Shown in pieces: positions 1 to 7,607 of a stretch of 25,950 bases of DNA. The translations under genes were made by a program, and so were the position numbers. The DNA lies in contig DGYA01000104.1 in the NCBI GenBank assembly GCA_002396505.1, positions 2,381 to 28,330 of the forward strand, given 5' to 3'. Under the pieces are notes generated by a model. The model saw nothing but the letters and a program-made list of their open reading frames with translations. It had not been told where the DNA came from and did not search any database. Positions within the stretch are counted from its first letter, which is position 1, and every line of letters begins with the position of its first letter. The stretch is from Cyanobacteria bacterium UBA5018 (GTDB taxonomy: Bacteria > Cyanobacteriota > Cyanobacteriia > PCC-6307 > Cyanobiaceae).

Positions 1-1088
1 ATACATGTAGGCTTTCGCGAATTAAAGCTCTTCCAGATAGGTTTGAATGCTCCGGCTCTATTCATGGACTGCTGCTAAAGGGTGCCAGTATGCCCATTCA
101 TGAATTGCGGTTCTCACTTGCAAACTTCCCCGAGTTTCTTGGGGCTAAAGTAAAGAGTATAGACAAGAATACTGGACACCGATACTGCCTAGACTCCATA
201 ACCGTTAATGGTAATGGATGGACGCTTCGTATTGATCAAAGGTTTAAAGCTGGTGAATTGCTGGCAGAAGTGGCGGCTAAGGGTGGCTACATCTCAACTC
301 ATAGTTGCTCGCTCAAGCGAGCTGATGGCGAGCTTTTTGAGCAGTCAAGTGCACTTGATATGATTAATTGCCTCACATATTTCTTTGGTTTTCTCGCTGG
401 CCGTTGGTGCGGGCCTGTTTTACCAGTAGGTTTCATGAATAAGTCAGATAAGCTGGAGATTTACGGCTCATACCTACTCACGCCTACTCTGAATGGGGAC
501 AGTTGGTTTCCCATGGACCATAGTTTAGATATCATTGATTTATTGTCTGGCTTCCTCACGCTTTGGGACAGTAATGCATGGGCCGACCCATTAAAGCAAG
601 CGATTCATTGGCTTGTAGCGGCAAACACGAATCAGAATGCAGTTGAGACAAGCATGGTTGCGGCTTTTGTCCCAATTGAAATGCTATGCTGGCTTATTCT
701 TATGGAGAGCGAGGCGCAATACTCGGTTAAGCAGTTCAAGCAGATGCAGGCTGACGCAAAATTAAGTGAATTGCTTAGGGTGTGCAACATTCCAAACTCT
801 CTTCCTGGTCACTTGACATCGCTTCGTAATGACTTAAGTGAACAAGGCAATCTCGCGGCATCAACAGCTCTTGTAGGGATTAGAAACGCCATTACGCATC
901 CTCGAAAAACCAAGCGCGACTTTCTCAAGAAGCTTAGTGGTATTGCGAGATGCCAGGCAAAGGAACTCTGTCTTGAGTTCGTCGAGCTAGTGCTCCTAAA
1001 GAGTATGGCTTACATTGGACGATATCGTAGGAGGGCGTATGGCGGCTGGAGTGGAGAGGAATACACGCGTGTGCCTTGGTTGAACTGA
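1..1088 (+). CDS. HEPN-like protein, 5' end outside window
   Basis: The frame is open from the left edge. The first ATG is at 90, but about 29 in-frame codons before it look like continuous protein, so I treat the gene as truncated by the window. From that ATG, 332 residues are visible. The N-terminal half is mixed beta sequence (FSLANFPEFLG; later FLAGRWCGPVLPVGF). The C-terminal half is helical and carries RNAITHP, which fits the R-X4-6-H ribonuclease motif of HEPN proteins, within a segment resembling Abi/ApeA-type HEPN domains. HEPN proteins are commonly RNases in toxin-antitoxin and anti-phage systems; a defence role here is inference. Codons such as AAT, TTA and AGT are frequent, unlike the GC-rich neighbours, which suggests transfer. 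It converges on the Fic gene. The exact family and full length are unknown. Confidence 0.7.
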   Translation, partial: TCRLSRIKALPDRFECSGSIHGLLLKGASMPIHELRFSLANFPEFLGAKVKSIDKNTGHRYCLDSITVNGNGWTLRIDQRFKAGELLAEVAAKGGYISTHSCSLKRADGELFEQSSALDMINCLTYFFGFLAGRWCGPVLPVGFMNKSDKLEIYGSYLLTPTLNGDSWFPMDHSLDIIDLLSGFLTLWDSNAWADPLKQAIHWLVAANTNQNAVETSMVAAFVPIEMLCWLILMESEAQYSVKQFKQMQADAKLSELLRVCNIPNSLPGHLTSLRNDLSEQGNLAASTALVGIRNAITHPRKTKRDFLKKLSGIARCQAKELCLEFVELVLLKSMAYIGRYRRRAYGGWSGEEYTRVPWLN

Positions 1089-1260
1089 GATCAGCTACTC
1101 GACAAGACATTGCATAATTCCAGAATGCGATTCGGGCTCCATCATAGGCATGTAGCCTATCCACCTAAGCTCAAGATCAGCGGCGGGAATGAGCCTGAGC
1201 TGAAGCAAGTAATCATTGCTCCCGTCCGCTGTATCTTGGTGTTAGGACTCAAACACCTAC

Positions 1261-2730
1261 CTAAAGTGTACGCTTCCACTCTGCAAGTGCAATAGCCATT
1301 GAGGCATCAAGCCACTCTCCAAAGCGTTTCTGGATTGTTTCCAGTGATTCTGCATAGTTGAATTGAAATAGCTCAGTGGCCGCTGGCCGTAGAGCAACTG
1401 GCTCTGTCCCCCCTTCCTCTCTTGGGGCTTTAATGTAGGTAAAAGCAGATATGGCCAATATTCCGCTATCTCCAGGACCATAGCCATGGATGCTGATGAC
1501 ATAATCAAAATCCTGTTCTGTGGCAAACGTAATCCGAATCCAGCTGCGATACCTTTCAAGGTTAGCAATGTAATCATGCTGTCTTGCGATATCGATGATT
1601 TGCCTTTGAAAATAGTGGCTCTTATTAGATGCTTCATTTGCTGAATTTAATCGCACCTGATATGAGTTTTTGCCAGGAGGCGTCAAATTCCGCAGCTGGG
1701 GATTCAGGCTTGATGCGAGTTTGTCAAAATCTAAATTTACCCTATCCAACAAGGCATCTGCAAATTGATATACTACAGACGCTTTCTGCTGTTCTTGGCT
1801 GTAGCGACTGCGAAGCAGTTTAAGAGCAGATTCAACAATTTGGTCAGAGTACTTGCTCTGCTGAACTTGCTGTTCAAGTCCTAGCGCCTTTAGAATTGCG
1901 TCTCTCTGGCGACGCGCAAACAAGGTGATGGTAGGCCCAAGGTCGCCTGCATCGGCAGCTTCCAAAGCACTGATGTACTGCACGCGGTCAGATTCACGTA
2001 AGACTAGAGGGAAAAGCCCTTCCCGAAGAAACACAAGCGACGCAAGTGCTCTTGCTACGCGTCCGTTCCCATCTTGGAATGGATGGATTTGAGTGAAGCG
2101 ATGATGAAGCCACGCAGACTTGACTTCTGGGGAATGAGTTGCATCTGCTTCTCGGTACATACGAATGAGCGCTTCCATCTCCTCCTTGGTCCTCTCTGGC
2201 GGGCAGTAAATGTGAACTTCACCATCGGGACGCCTTGGATTATTCGGCAAGCTCTTATACTCGCCCTTTTTTAGGGTTACAAGGATAACTTCACCCGTCA
2301 CTGTCACAGCTTCAGTGTACTCTTGGTGTGCTGTAAACTGTGCTTGAAGTCCGCGAATAAAATGTTCAGTCAGTGGTTCTTCGCCTTTTATATATCCAAA
2401 CAATCCCTCAACGATGCCAAGGTGGTCATTTATTAGTGACTTGATATGATCTGCATCCCGCTGCGTGACTCCCACTCGATGGGCGATGATCGATGACTCG
2501 ATGCCTTGCTCGATTAGAACCTCTGTGACACCGCGATCCCACGAGTACAGACGTTCGATAATTCCTGTTTCGATAGCCCACTCACGCTGGAGCTTTTTAA
2601 TAAATTCTTTATATGCGCCATCTTCCTCAAGCGCCATCTTCCTCTCTTGCCATACTGAGGAGAGGGCTCGGAGCTCCGGGAACTCAAATGCATTGAGTTC
2701 TGGGAACGGCTGAATGATTTGGTAGTTCAT
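1261..2730 (-). CDS. Fic family protein (probable AMP-transferase)
   Basis: 489 residues with an intact Fic core, HPFQDGNGR followed by VAR (residues 216-227). H216 is the predicted catalytic base, and the Asp and the GNGR loop bind Mg-ATP. Fic enzymes usually transfer AMP to hydroxyl side chains of target proteins. TGIIER (residues 55-60) resembles the N-terminal inhibitory motif [S/T]xxxE[G/N]; the autoinhibitory Glu (E59) is present but Arg replaces Gly/Asn after it. Residues ~295-489 form a long C-terminal domain I cannot name, possibly for target or sensor binding. The ATG at 2730 is the only sensible start. The gene is AT-richer than the Moco genes beside it and converges on the HEPN-like gene, with 172 bp between their stops. 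It is complete, with no frameshift. Substrate and role are unknown. Confidence 0.88.
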   Translation of the reverse strand: MNYQIIQPFPELNAFEFPELRALSSVWQERKMALEEDGAYKEFIKKLQREWAIETGIIERLYSWDRGVTEVLIEQGIESSIIAHRVGVTQRDADHIKSLINDHLGIVEGLFGYIKGEEPLTEHFIRGLQAQFTAHQEYTEAVTVTGEVILVTLKKGEYKSLPNNPRRPDGEVHIYCPPERTKEEMEALIRMYREADATHSPEVKSAWLHHRFTQIHPFQDGNGRVARALASLVFLREGLFPLVLRESDRVQYISALEAADAGDLGPTITLFARRQRDAILKALGLEQQVQQSKYSDQIVESALKLLRSRYSQEQQKASVVYQFADALLDRVNLDFDKLASSLNPQLRNLTPPGKNSYQVRLNSANEASNKSHYFQRQIIDIARQHDYIANLERYRSWIRITFATEQDFDYVISIHGYGPGDSGILAISAFTYIKAPREEGGTEPVALRPAATELFQFNYAESLETIQKRFGEWLDASMAIALAEWKRTL

Positions 2731-2738
2731 AACTTGGA

Positions 2739-2744
2739 ATTGTA
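2739..2744 (-). promoter_or_regulatory. Candidate -10 box for the fic gene
   Basis: On the minus strand TACAAT lies 8 bases before the fic ATG, which would give a nearly leaderless transcript. No good -35 box is seen at the right spacing (TTAGGT at 17 bp is poor). This is a weak single-motif call. Confidence 0.25.
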
Positions 2745-2976
2745 GCGTCTTGCTTTTGGAGACCTAACGCCATCTTCGCCGGATCCGCCCAAAATCCCTG
2801 ATGACGACCTCTTGTCCACCCAAGATTCCGCATCTCGGAGCGGGAGAAGCCGAGAAGCCAATCAGTGCAGTCTCTCCCACGGTTGCATCAGTTTGCGTCA
2901 GGACTTTAAGCGGACCCGCCCATCACGGCCTTCAACTTGCAACAAAGAGCCCGCAAGCCTGGCGCGGCAATCAGCC

Positions 2977-3474
2977 CTATTCCTTAAGCCTAGGCAGTAG
3001 CTGCACCAAATTACAGGGCCGGGTACTCGCATCCAGCTGGGCGCCGATCAGCCGATTCCAGGCGGTGGTTACCGCATCGAGGGAGCCGGGCAGCACGAAG
3101 AGCAGGGTGCCGTTAGCTACCCCGGCTAGACAGCGACTCTGCAGGCTGCTGGTGCCGATCGTCTCGTAGGAGAGCACCCGAAACAGTTCGCCAAAACCGT
3201 CGATTGTCTTATCGAGCAGTGGCGCCACCGCCTCGGGGGTGCCATCGCGGCCGGTGAGGCCGGTGCCGCCGCTGCTGATCACCACCTGCACGGCGGCATC
3301 GGCGATCCAGCGGCTGATTTCGGCGCGAATTTGATAGCGGTCGTCGGGCACCAGCCGCCGCTCCTCCAGCCGGTGACCCGCCGCCTCCAGCAGCTGCTGC
3401 AGGGCGTCGCCGCTGCTGTCTTCGGCGGCGGTGCGGGTATCGGAAACTGTGAGCAGGGCAATGGCGAGGCCCAT
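2977..3474 (-). CDS. moaB: Molybdopterin biosynthesis protein MoaB
   Basis: Member of the MoaB/Mog family, which adenylylates molybdopterin before molybdenum insertion. Visible family signatures are AIALLTVSDTRT at the N-terminus, ISSGGTGLTGRDG (the MPT-binding loop), the SYETIGTSSLQSR segment, and LPGS followed by LDASTRPCNL near the end. I chose the ATG at 3474, which gives 165 residues, close to E. coli MoaB (170). The frame stays open upstream to a TTG at 3534, but the added residues look non-homologous. The gene is divergent from moaD. Moco is needed for nitrate reductase in cyanobacteria, although narB is not in the window. The split between MoaB and MogA is by overall resemblance only. 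Confidence 0.9.
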   Translation of the reverse strand: MGLAIALLTVSDTRTAAEDSSGDALQQLLEAAGHRLEERRLVPDDRYQIRAEISRWIADAAVQVVISSGGTGLTGRDGTPEAVAPLLDKTIDGFGELFRVLSYETIGTSSLQSRCLAGVANGTLLFVLPGSLDAVTTAWNRLIGAQLDASTRPCNLVQLLPRLKE

Positions 3475-3592
3475 CGGCAAACTGGCGCTAATCGCCGCAC
3501 AACCAACGCCGACCCTAAGCAAAGGGCCCCGCAAGGCGAGAATTTAAGTGAAGCGGCCAAGAGCGGATCCCGCCCTCCCCCGAGCCAGCCCG

Positions 3593-3895
3593 ATGAGCAG
3601 CGCCCCCCTAGGCCCCCTCGGCCCGATCCCCATCAATCCCAATGAGGAGCCAGCCATCGAGATCAGACTGTTTGCCGGGCTGCGGGAGCGGGCCGGCTGG
3701 GGCGAGCGTCGGCTGCCACTGCAGGCTGCCGCGCCGTTGACGCCGGCGGCCCTGTGGTTGCAGCTGGAGCTGGGGGATGGCGCAGCGCTGCCCTCCACGG
3801 TGCGGGTGGCCATCAACCAGGCCTTTGCCTCCCCCCACCAACCCCTGGTGGCCGGCGATGAACTGGCCTTCCTGCCGCCGATCAGCGGCGGCTGA
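3593..3895 (+). CDS. moaD: Molybdopterin synthase small subunit MoaD
   Basis: Ubiquitin-fold sulfur carrier that ends in SGG. The C-terminal Gly-Gly is thiocarboxylated and donates sulfur to precursor Z inside MoaE. IRLFAGLRERAG is the typical first strand and helix, and VAGDELAFLPPISGG the typical tail. From the ATG at 3593 the protein has 100 residues, slightly longer than usual, with a Pro/Gly-rich lead of about 20 residues. A GTG at 3548 in the same frame is an alternative start. moaE begins 4 bases after the stop, so the two subunits are almost certainly translated together. Confidence 0.88.
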   Translation: MSSAPLGPLGPIPINPNEEPAIEIRLFAGLRERAGWGERRLPLQAAAPLTPAALWLQLELGDGAALPSTVRVAINQAFASPHQPLVAGDELAFLPPISGG

Positions 3896-3898
3896 ACC

Positions 3899-4381
3899 AT
3901 GGCCACCACCTCAACCCACGTAAGCGGCGAGCCGTCGCCCAGGCCAGCGGCGATCCAGATCGCCCTGGAAACGCACAACTTCCAGCCCTTGGAAGCGCTG
4001 GCGGCCTGGCAGGCCGGCCAATCGCCGCCGGCCGCGGAGGCCCAGTTCATCGGTCGGGTGCGGGGCAGCTGCGCCGATGGCAGCCCGCTGCGGGCCCTGG
4101 AACTGGAGCACTACCCCGGCATGACCGAACGGCTGCTGGCCCAGCTGGCCCTGACCGCCGCCCAGCGCCATGGCGCCAACGCCGTGCTGGTGGTGCATCG
4201 GGTGGGCCTGGTGGCCCCGGCCCAGGCGATCGTGCTGGTGGCGGTGGCCGCCGATCGCCGCGGCCCGGCCCAGCGCTGTTGCGGCGAACTGCTGGAGGCG
4301 CTCAAACACGAAGCCCCCTTCTGGAAGCGGGAGTGGGGTGCCAGCTGCGGCCAGTGGCTCCAGGGCAACACCCCCCTCTAA
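3899..4381 (+). CDS. moaE: Molybdopterin synthase catalytic subunit MoaE
   Basis: 160 residues. MoaE binds precursor Z and, with MoaD, adds two sulfurs to make molybdopterin. Clear family blocks are AEAQFIGRVRG, LELEHYPGMTE, HRVG, and LKHEAPFWKRE, which holds the active-site lysines. The first ~20 residues are a variable lead. The ATG lies 4 bases after the moaD stop. It is convergent with moeA, with a 49-bp gap that contains an imperfect hairpin. Confidence 0.93.
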   Translation: MATTSTHVSGEPSPRPAAIQIALETHNFQPLEALAAWQAGQSPPAAEAQFIGRVRGSCADGSPLRALELEHYPGMTERLLAQLALTAAQRHGANAVLVVHRVGLVAPAQAIVLVAVAADRRGPAQRCCGELLEALKHEAPFWKREWGASCGQWLQGNTPL

Positions 4382-4391
4382 ATCGCCTGTT

Positions 4392-4419
4392 GGCCAGAGG
4401 CCAGGCTCTGCCTCGGGCC
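4392..4419. terminator. Imperfect hairpin between moaE and moeA
   Basis: GGCCAGAGGC (4392-4401) and GCCTCGGGCC (4410-4419) pair at 9 of 10 positions around an 8-base loop, between the two convergent stop codons. No T-run follows on either strand, so a bidirectional terminator role is only a guess from position. Confidence 0.3.
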
Positions 4420-4430
4420 CTGGCTTGTCA

Positions 4431-5672
4431 CTAAAAAATCGGCAGCCGCAGCAGCTGGGCCCACAGGGGGCTGCCCGCCTCCAGCTGGCCGCCGCTGGCG
4501 GGCAGCTCCAGCAACAGGTCCGCCCCCACCAGCGAGCCGATGCGGGAGGAGGCCTGGGAACCCTCCACCAGGGCCAACGGACTGCCATCGGCGCCCACCT
4601 GCAACCGGGCCCGGGCCAGCTCCGGCCGGCCGCCAGCCCAGCGCAGCGGCTGGGCCAAGCGCACCTGCAGCCGCGGCAGCAACTCCACCTCCGCCCCCTC
4701 CAGGCGCTGCAGGGCAGGCCAGAGCAGCTGCAGGGCGGTGATCGCCGCCGCCACCGGATTGCCTGGCAAACCAAAAAACGGCTTGGCGCCGAGGCGGCCA
4801 AACGCAAAGGGCCGGCCTGGCTTGAGGAACAATTTCCAGAACGCCACCTCGCCCAATTCCGCCACCAGCGGTCGAATCCAATCGCTGTCGCCGGCCGACA
4901 CCCCGCCCGTGGTTACCACCACATCGCAATCCAGGGCCAATTCGTTCAGGGCCCGCCTCAGCGCCTCCGGCTGGTCTGGCACCACCCGGCGCTCGGCCAC
5001 CCGGGCCCCCAAACGGCTGAGCAGCGCCTCCAACAGGGTGCCATTGCTCTCCCAGATCGCCCCCGGCCGGCGCGGCTCCGCCACCGGCGTCAGTTCATCG
5101 CCGCTGATCAGCAAACCAATGCGAGGCTGGCGCCGCAGCGGCAATTCGGCCACCCCGCAACTGGCCAGAAGCCCCAGCTGGGCCGGCCCCAGCCGCTGAC
5201 CAGCCGCCAACAACAGCTGCCCTGGGGCGGCCTCCTCATCGGCGGCGCGAATCCAGCGGTTGGCACCGGCCTCGCCCGTGAGCCGGATGGCGTCATCGCC
5301 GTCGCGGCTCACCAATTCCTGGGGCAGCACCCGGCTGGCGCTGGCCGGCAGCGGTGCACCGGTGAGCACCCGTATCGCCTCATCTTCGCCCAGTTCCCCC
5401 TGGTGGGGAGCCCCCGGGGCGCTGCGGCCCACCAGGCGCCAGCTGCGGCCCAGAGGCGGTGCGGCGCCATCGCCCGCCAGGGCATAGCCGTCCATGATCG
5501 AGGCGCGGAAACCAGGCACCGCCTCGGCCGCATACACCGCCTCGGCACTCACCCGCCCCAGGGCCAAGGCCAGGGACAGCCGCTCATTGCCCTCCAGAGG
5601 TTGCAGAGACTGCAGCAGTTGATCGCGGGCCTGCTCCAGCGGCAGCCCCTCGCGGGGAAAGGGTTCAGCCAT
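4431..5672 (-). CDS. moeA: Molybdopterin molybdenumtransferase MoeA
   Basis: MoeA inserts molybdate into adenylylated molybdopterin to form active Moco. Visible signatures are SIMDGYALAGDG near the N-terminus, IGLLISGDELTP, the core TTGGVSAGDSDWI, and FGLPGNPVAA before the C-terminal domain. The ATG at 5672 gives 413 residues, matching E. coli MoeA (411). An ATG at 5696 adds eight residues without resemblance. From 5672 the start overlaps the moaC stop by 8 bases, so the pair is probably translationally coupled. Confidence 0.93.
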   Translation of the reverse strand: MAEPFPREGLPLEQARDQLLQSLQPLEGNERLSLALALGRVSAEAVYAAEAVPGFRASIMDGYALAGDGAAPPLGRSWRLVGRSAPGAPHQGELGEDEAIRVLTGAPLPASASRVLPQELVSRDGDDAIRLTGEAGANRWIRAADEEAAPGQLLLAAGQRLGPAQLGLLASCGVAELPLRRQPRIGLLISGDELTPVAEPRRPGAIWESNGTLLEALLSRLGARVAERRVVPDQPEALRRALNELALDCDVVVTTGGVSAGDSDWIRPLVAELGEVAFWKLFLKPGRPFAFGRLGAKPFFGLPGNPVAAAITALQLLWPALQRLEGAEVELLPRLQVRLAQPLRWAGGRPELARARLQVGADGSPLALVEGSQASSRIGSLVGADLLLELPASGGQLEAGSPLWAQLLRLPIF

Positions 5673-6189
5673 GGCTGGGCTTGGCCTCCAGGGCATCGCT
5701 GGGCTCAGCCGGGCGCCGCCAGTCGCCGTTGCGGCCGCCCTGCTTGCTGAGCAGCTGCACCGGCCCGATGGTCATCGCCGGATCGGCCGACTTCACCATG
5801 TCGTAGAGGGTGAGCAGCCCCACCGTGGCCGCGGTGAGCGCCTCCATCTCCACGCCGGTGGCGGCGCTGGTGCAGGCGGTGGCCTCCAGCCGCAGGCCCC
5901 TGCCATCGTTGCTGGGTTCGATCGCCACCTCGAGCGAGGCCAGGGCGATCGGATGGCAGAGGGGGATCAGCTCCCAGGTGCGCTTGGCGGCCTGGATGGC
6001 GGCGATGCGGGCCACCGCCAGCACATCGCCCTTGGCCGCTTGGCCGCTGAGCACCGCCTTAAGCACCGCCGGCGCCATGCTGATAAACCCCTCGGCGACG
6101 GCACGGCGATCCGTGGCCGGTCGATCGCCCACGTCCACCATGTGCACCTGGCCGCGGCCATCGAGGTGCGAAAAGCCAGGCTCGGCCAT
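5665..6189 (-). CDS. moaC: Cyclic pyranopterin monophosphate synthase MoaC
   Basis: 174 residues. MoaC forms cyclic pyranopterin monophosphate from the MoaA product. Family blocks are FSHLDGRGQVHMVDVGDR at the N-terminus, ELIPLCHPIAL, GVEMEALTAA, LYDMVKSADPAM, and the LLSKQGGRNGDW tail with the active-site lysine. The last ~18 residues are a variable tail. It is first in the moaC-moeA minus-strand pair. The ATG at 6189 lies 95 bp from the divergent MFS gene, so both promoters must share that gap. The partner moaA is absent from the window. Confidence 0.94.
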   Translation of the reverse strand: MAEPGFSHLDGRGQVHMVDVGDRPATDRRAVAEGFISMAPAVLKAVLSGQAAKGDVLAVARIAAIQAAKRTWELIPLCHPIALASLEVAIEPSNDGRGLRLEATACTSAATGVEMEALTAATVGLLTLYDMVKSADPAMTIGPVQLLSKQGGRNGDWRRPAEPSDALEAKPSHG

Positions 6190-6284
6190 GGGCCCCGGGG
6201 TGGTCTGCAGCCGCCAGCATGGCGAAGCGCAGCGCGAATCGGCCCGGGCATCTGCTGGACTGACCTCACCATCGGCCCGGCCCC

Positions 6285-7532
6285 TTGCGCCTCTCGCGCC
6301 CTTCCACCTATCTCTGCGCCTTTCTCACCCTGCTCAACGACCGGCTGGGGGAGGCGCTGATCTTTCCGCTGCTGCCCTTTTTGCTGGCCGGCTTCACCGG
6401 TGACGGCCGCATCCTGGGGCTACTCAGCGGCAGTTACGCGGTGGCTCAGTTGCTCGCCACGCCGCTGATCGGCGCCCTCAGCGACCGCCATGGCAGGCGG
6501 CCGGTGATCGCCATCTGCGTGGCCGGCTCGGTGCTGGGGCTGGCCCTGTTCTCGGCCACGGTGAGCTTCCCCTGGTCAAGGCTCTGGCCGGGGGCCCAGC
6601 TGGCGGGCCTACCCCTGGCGCTGCTGTTTGTGGGGCGATTGATCGACGGTCTCAGCGGCGGCACCGCCGCCACCGCCGCCGCCGTATTGGCCGACATCTC
6701 ACCGCCGGAAAAGCGCGCCAAGGCCTTTGGCTTGATCGGCGTGGCCTTTGGCCTGGGGTTCATCCTCGGCCCCGCCCTGGGGGGACTGCTGGGGCAGGTG
6801 GATGTGAACCTGCCCCTGGCGGTGGCGGTGGGCATCGCCCTGGTCAATTTGTTGGTGGTGCTCACCCTGCTGCCGGAAACCCATCCAATCGAGGCGCGCA
6901 TCCCCTTGCCGCCCAAGCGGGAGCTGCAGCCCTTCAGCCAGCTGATCAAGGTGTTCCGCGATCCCCGCGTGCGCAGGTTGGGGCTGGCCTTCTTTTTGTT
7001 TTTTCTCAGCTTCAGCGGCTTCACAGCCGTGATGGTGCTCTATTTCAAACAGGCCTTTGGCTGGGGACCGGGCCTGGCCGGTGCCGCCTTCTTGATCGTG
7101 GGCGTGGTGGCCACCGTGGTGCAGGGGGGCCTGATCGGACCGCTGGTGCAGCGGTTTGGTGAATGGCGCCTCAGCCTGATGGGACTGGGTTTTGTGACAG
7201 CCGGCTGCCTGCTGATCCCCCTGGCCAACCGGGCCAATGCCCAACCGGTTGTGTTCTCGGCGGTGGCGGTGCTGGCCCTGGGCACCGGCCTGGTCACCCC
7301 CTGCCTGCGGGCTTTGGTCTCCCGGCGCCTCGACGACTCCGGCCAGGGTGCCGCCCTGGGCAGCCTTCAGGGTCTCCAGAGTCTGGGGGGCTGCCTCGGA
7401 CCGCCCCTGGCGGGCCTGGCCTACGAGACCACTGGCAACACCAGTCCCTTCTGGTTGGGGGGGCTGCTGCTGGGTGCGGTGGCCCTGCTGGTGGCCGGCG
7501 GGCTGGCCAGGTCAAGCAGGACCAATACCTAA
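6285..7532 (+). CDS. MFS family transporter, DHA1/Tet-like
   Basis: 415 residues of mostly hydrophobic sequence, consistent with 12 membrane helices. The motif A loop GALSDRHGRRPV (about residues 63-74) follows the second helix, and a helix-5 motif C-like segment (FGLGFILGPALGG) marks a drug:H+ antiporter. A Lys/Arg-rich central loop near residue 215 separates the two halves. The start is a TTG at 6285, because no ATG precedes the first helix in frame. Substrate cannot be told from sequence; export of a small molecule across the inner membrane is the family expectation. It is divergent from moaC and followed 75 bp later by ppk1. Confidence 0.88.
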   Translation: MRLSRPSTYLCAFLTLLNDRLGEALIFPLLPFLLAGFTGDGRILGLLSGSYAVAQLLATPLIGALSDRHGRRPVIAICVAGSVLGLALFSATVSFPWSRLWPGAQLAGLPLALLFVGRLIDGLSGGTAATAAAVLADISPPEKRAKAFGLIGVAFGLGFILGPALGGLLGQVDVNLPLAVAVGIALVNLLVVLTLLPETHPIEARIPLPPKRELQPFSQLIKVFRDPRVRRLGLAFFLFFLSFSGFTAVMVLYFKQAFGWGPGLAGAAFLIVGVVATVVQGGLIGPLVQRFGEWRLSLMGLGFVTAGCLLIPLANRANAQPVVFSAVAVLALGTGLVTPCLRALVSRRLDDSGQGAALGSLQGLQSLGGCLGPPLAGLAYETTGNTSPFWLGGLLLGAVALLVAGGLARSSRTNT

Positions 7533-7607
7533 AACCAGCGAATTAAATTGCTACGGTCGCTTTGAGGAAGTGACCCCGCCAGCTGAAAGGCCGGTCGCGC
7601 TGCAGCT

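Noticed and set aside
2801..3169. 122-residue plus-strand ORF between fic and moaB
   Set aside because: Mostly antisense to moaB; the remainder has no recognisable protein character.
3911..4807. 298-residue minus-strand ORF
   Set aside because: Runs antisense through moaE and into the moeA end; Trp/Arg/Cys-rich nonsense composition.
4170..5750. 526-residue plus-strand ORF
   Set aside because: Antisense to moeA, with Arg/Gln/Pro/His-rich composition typical of a GC-rich shadow frame; moeA carries all family motifs.
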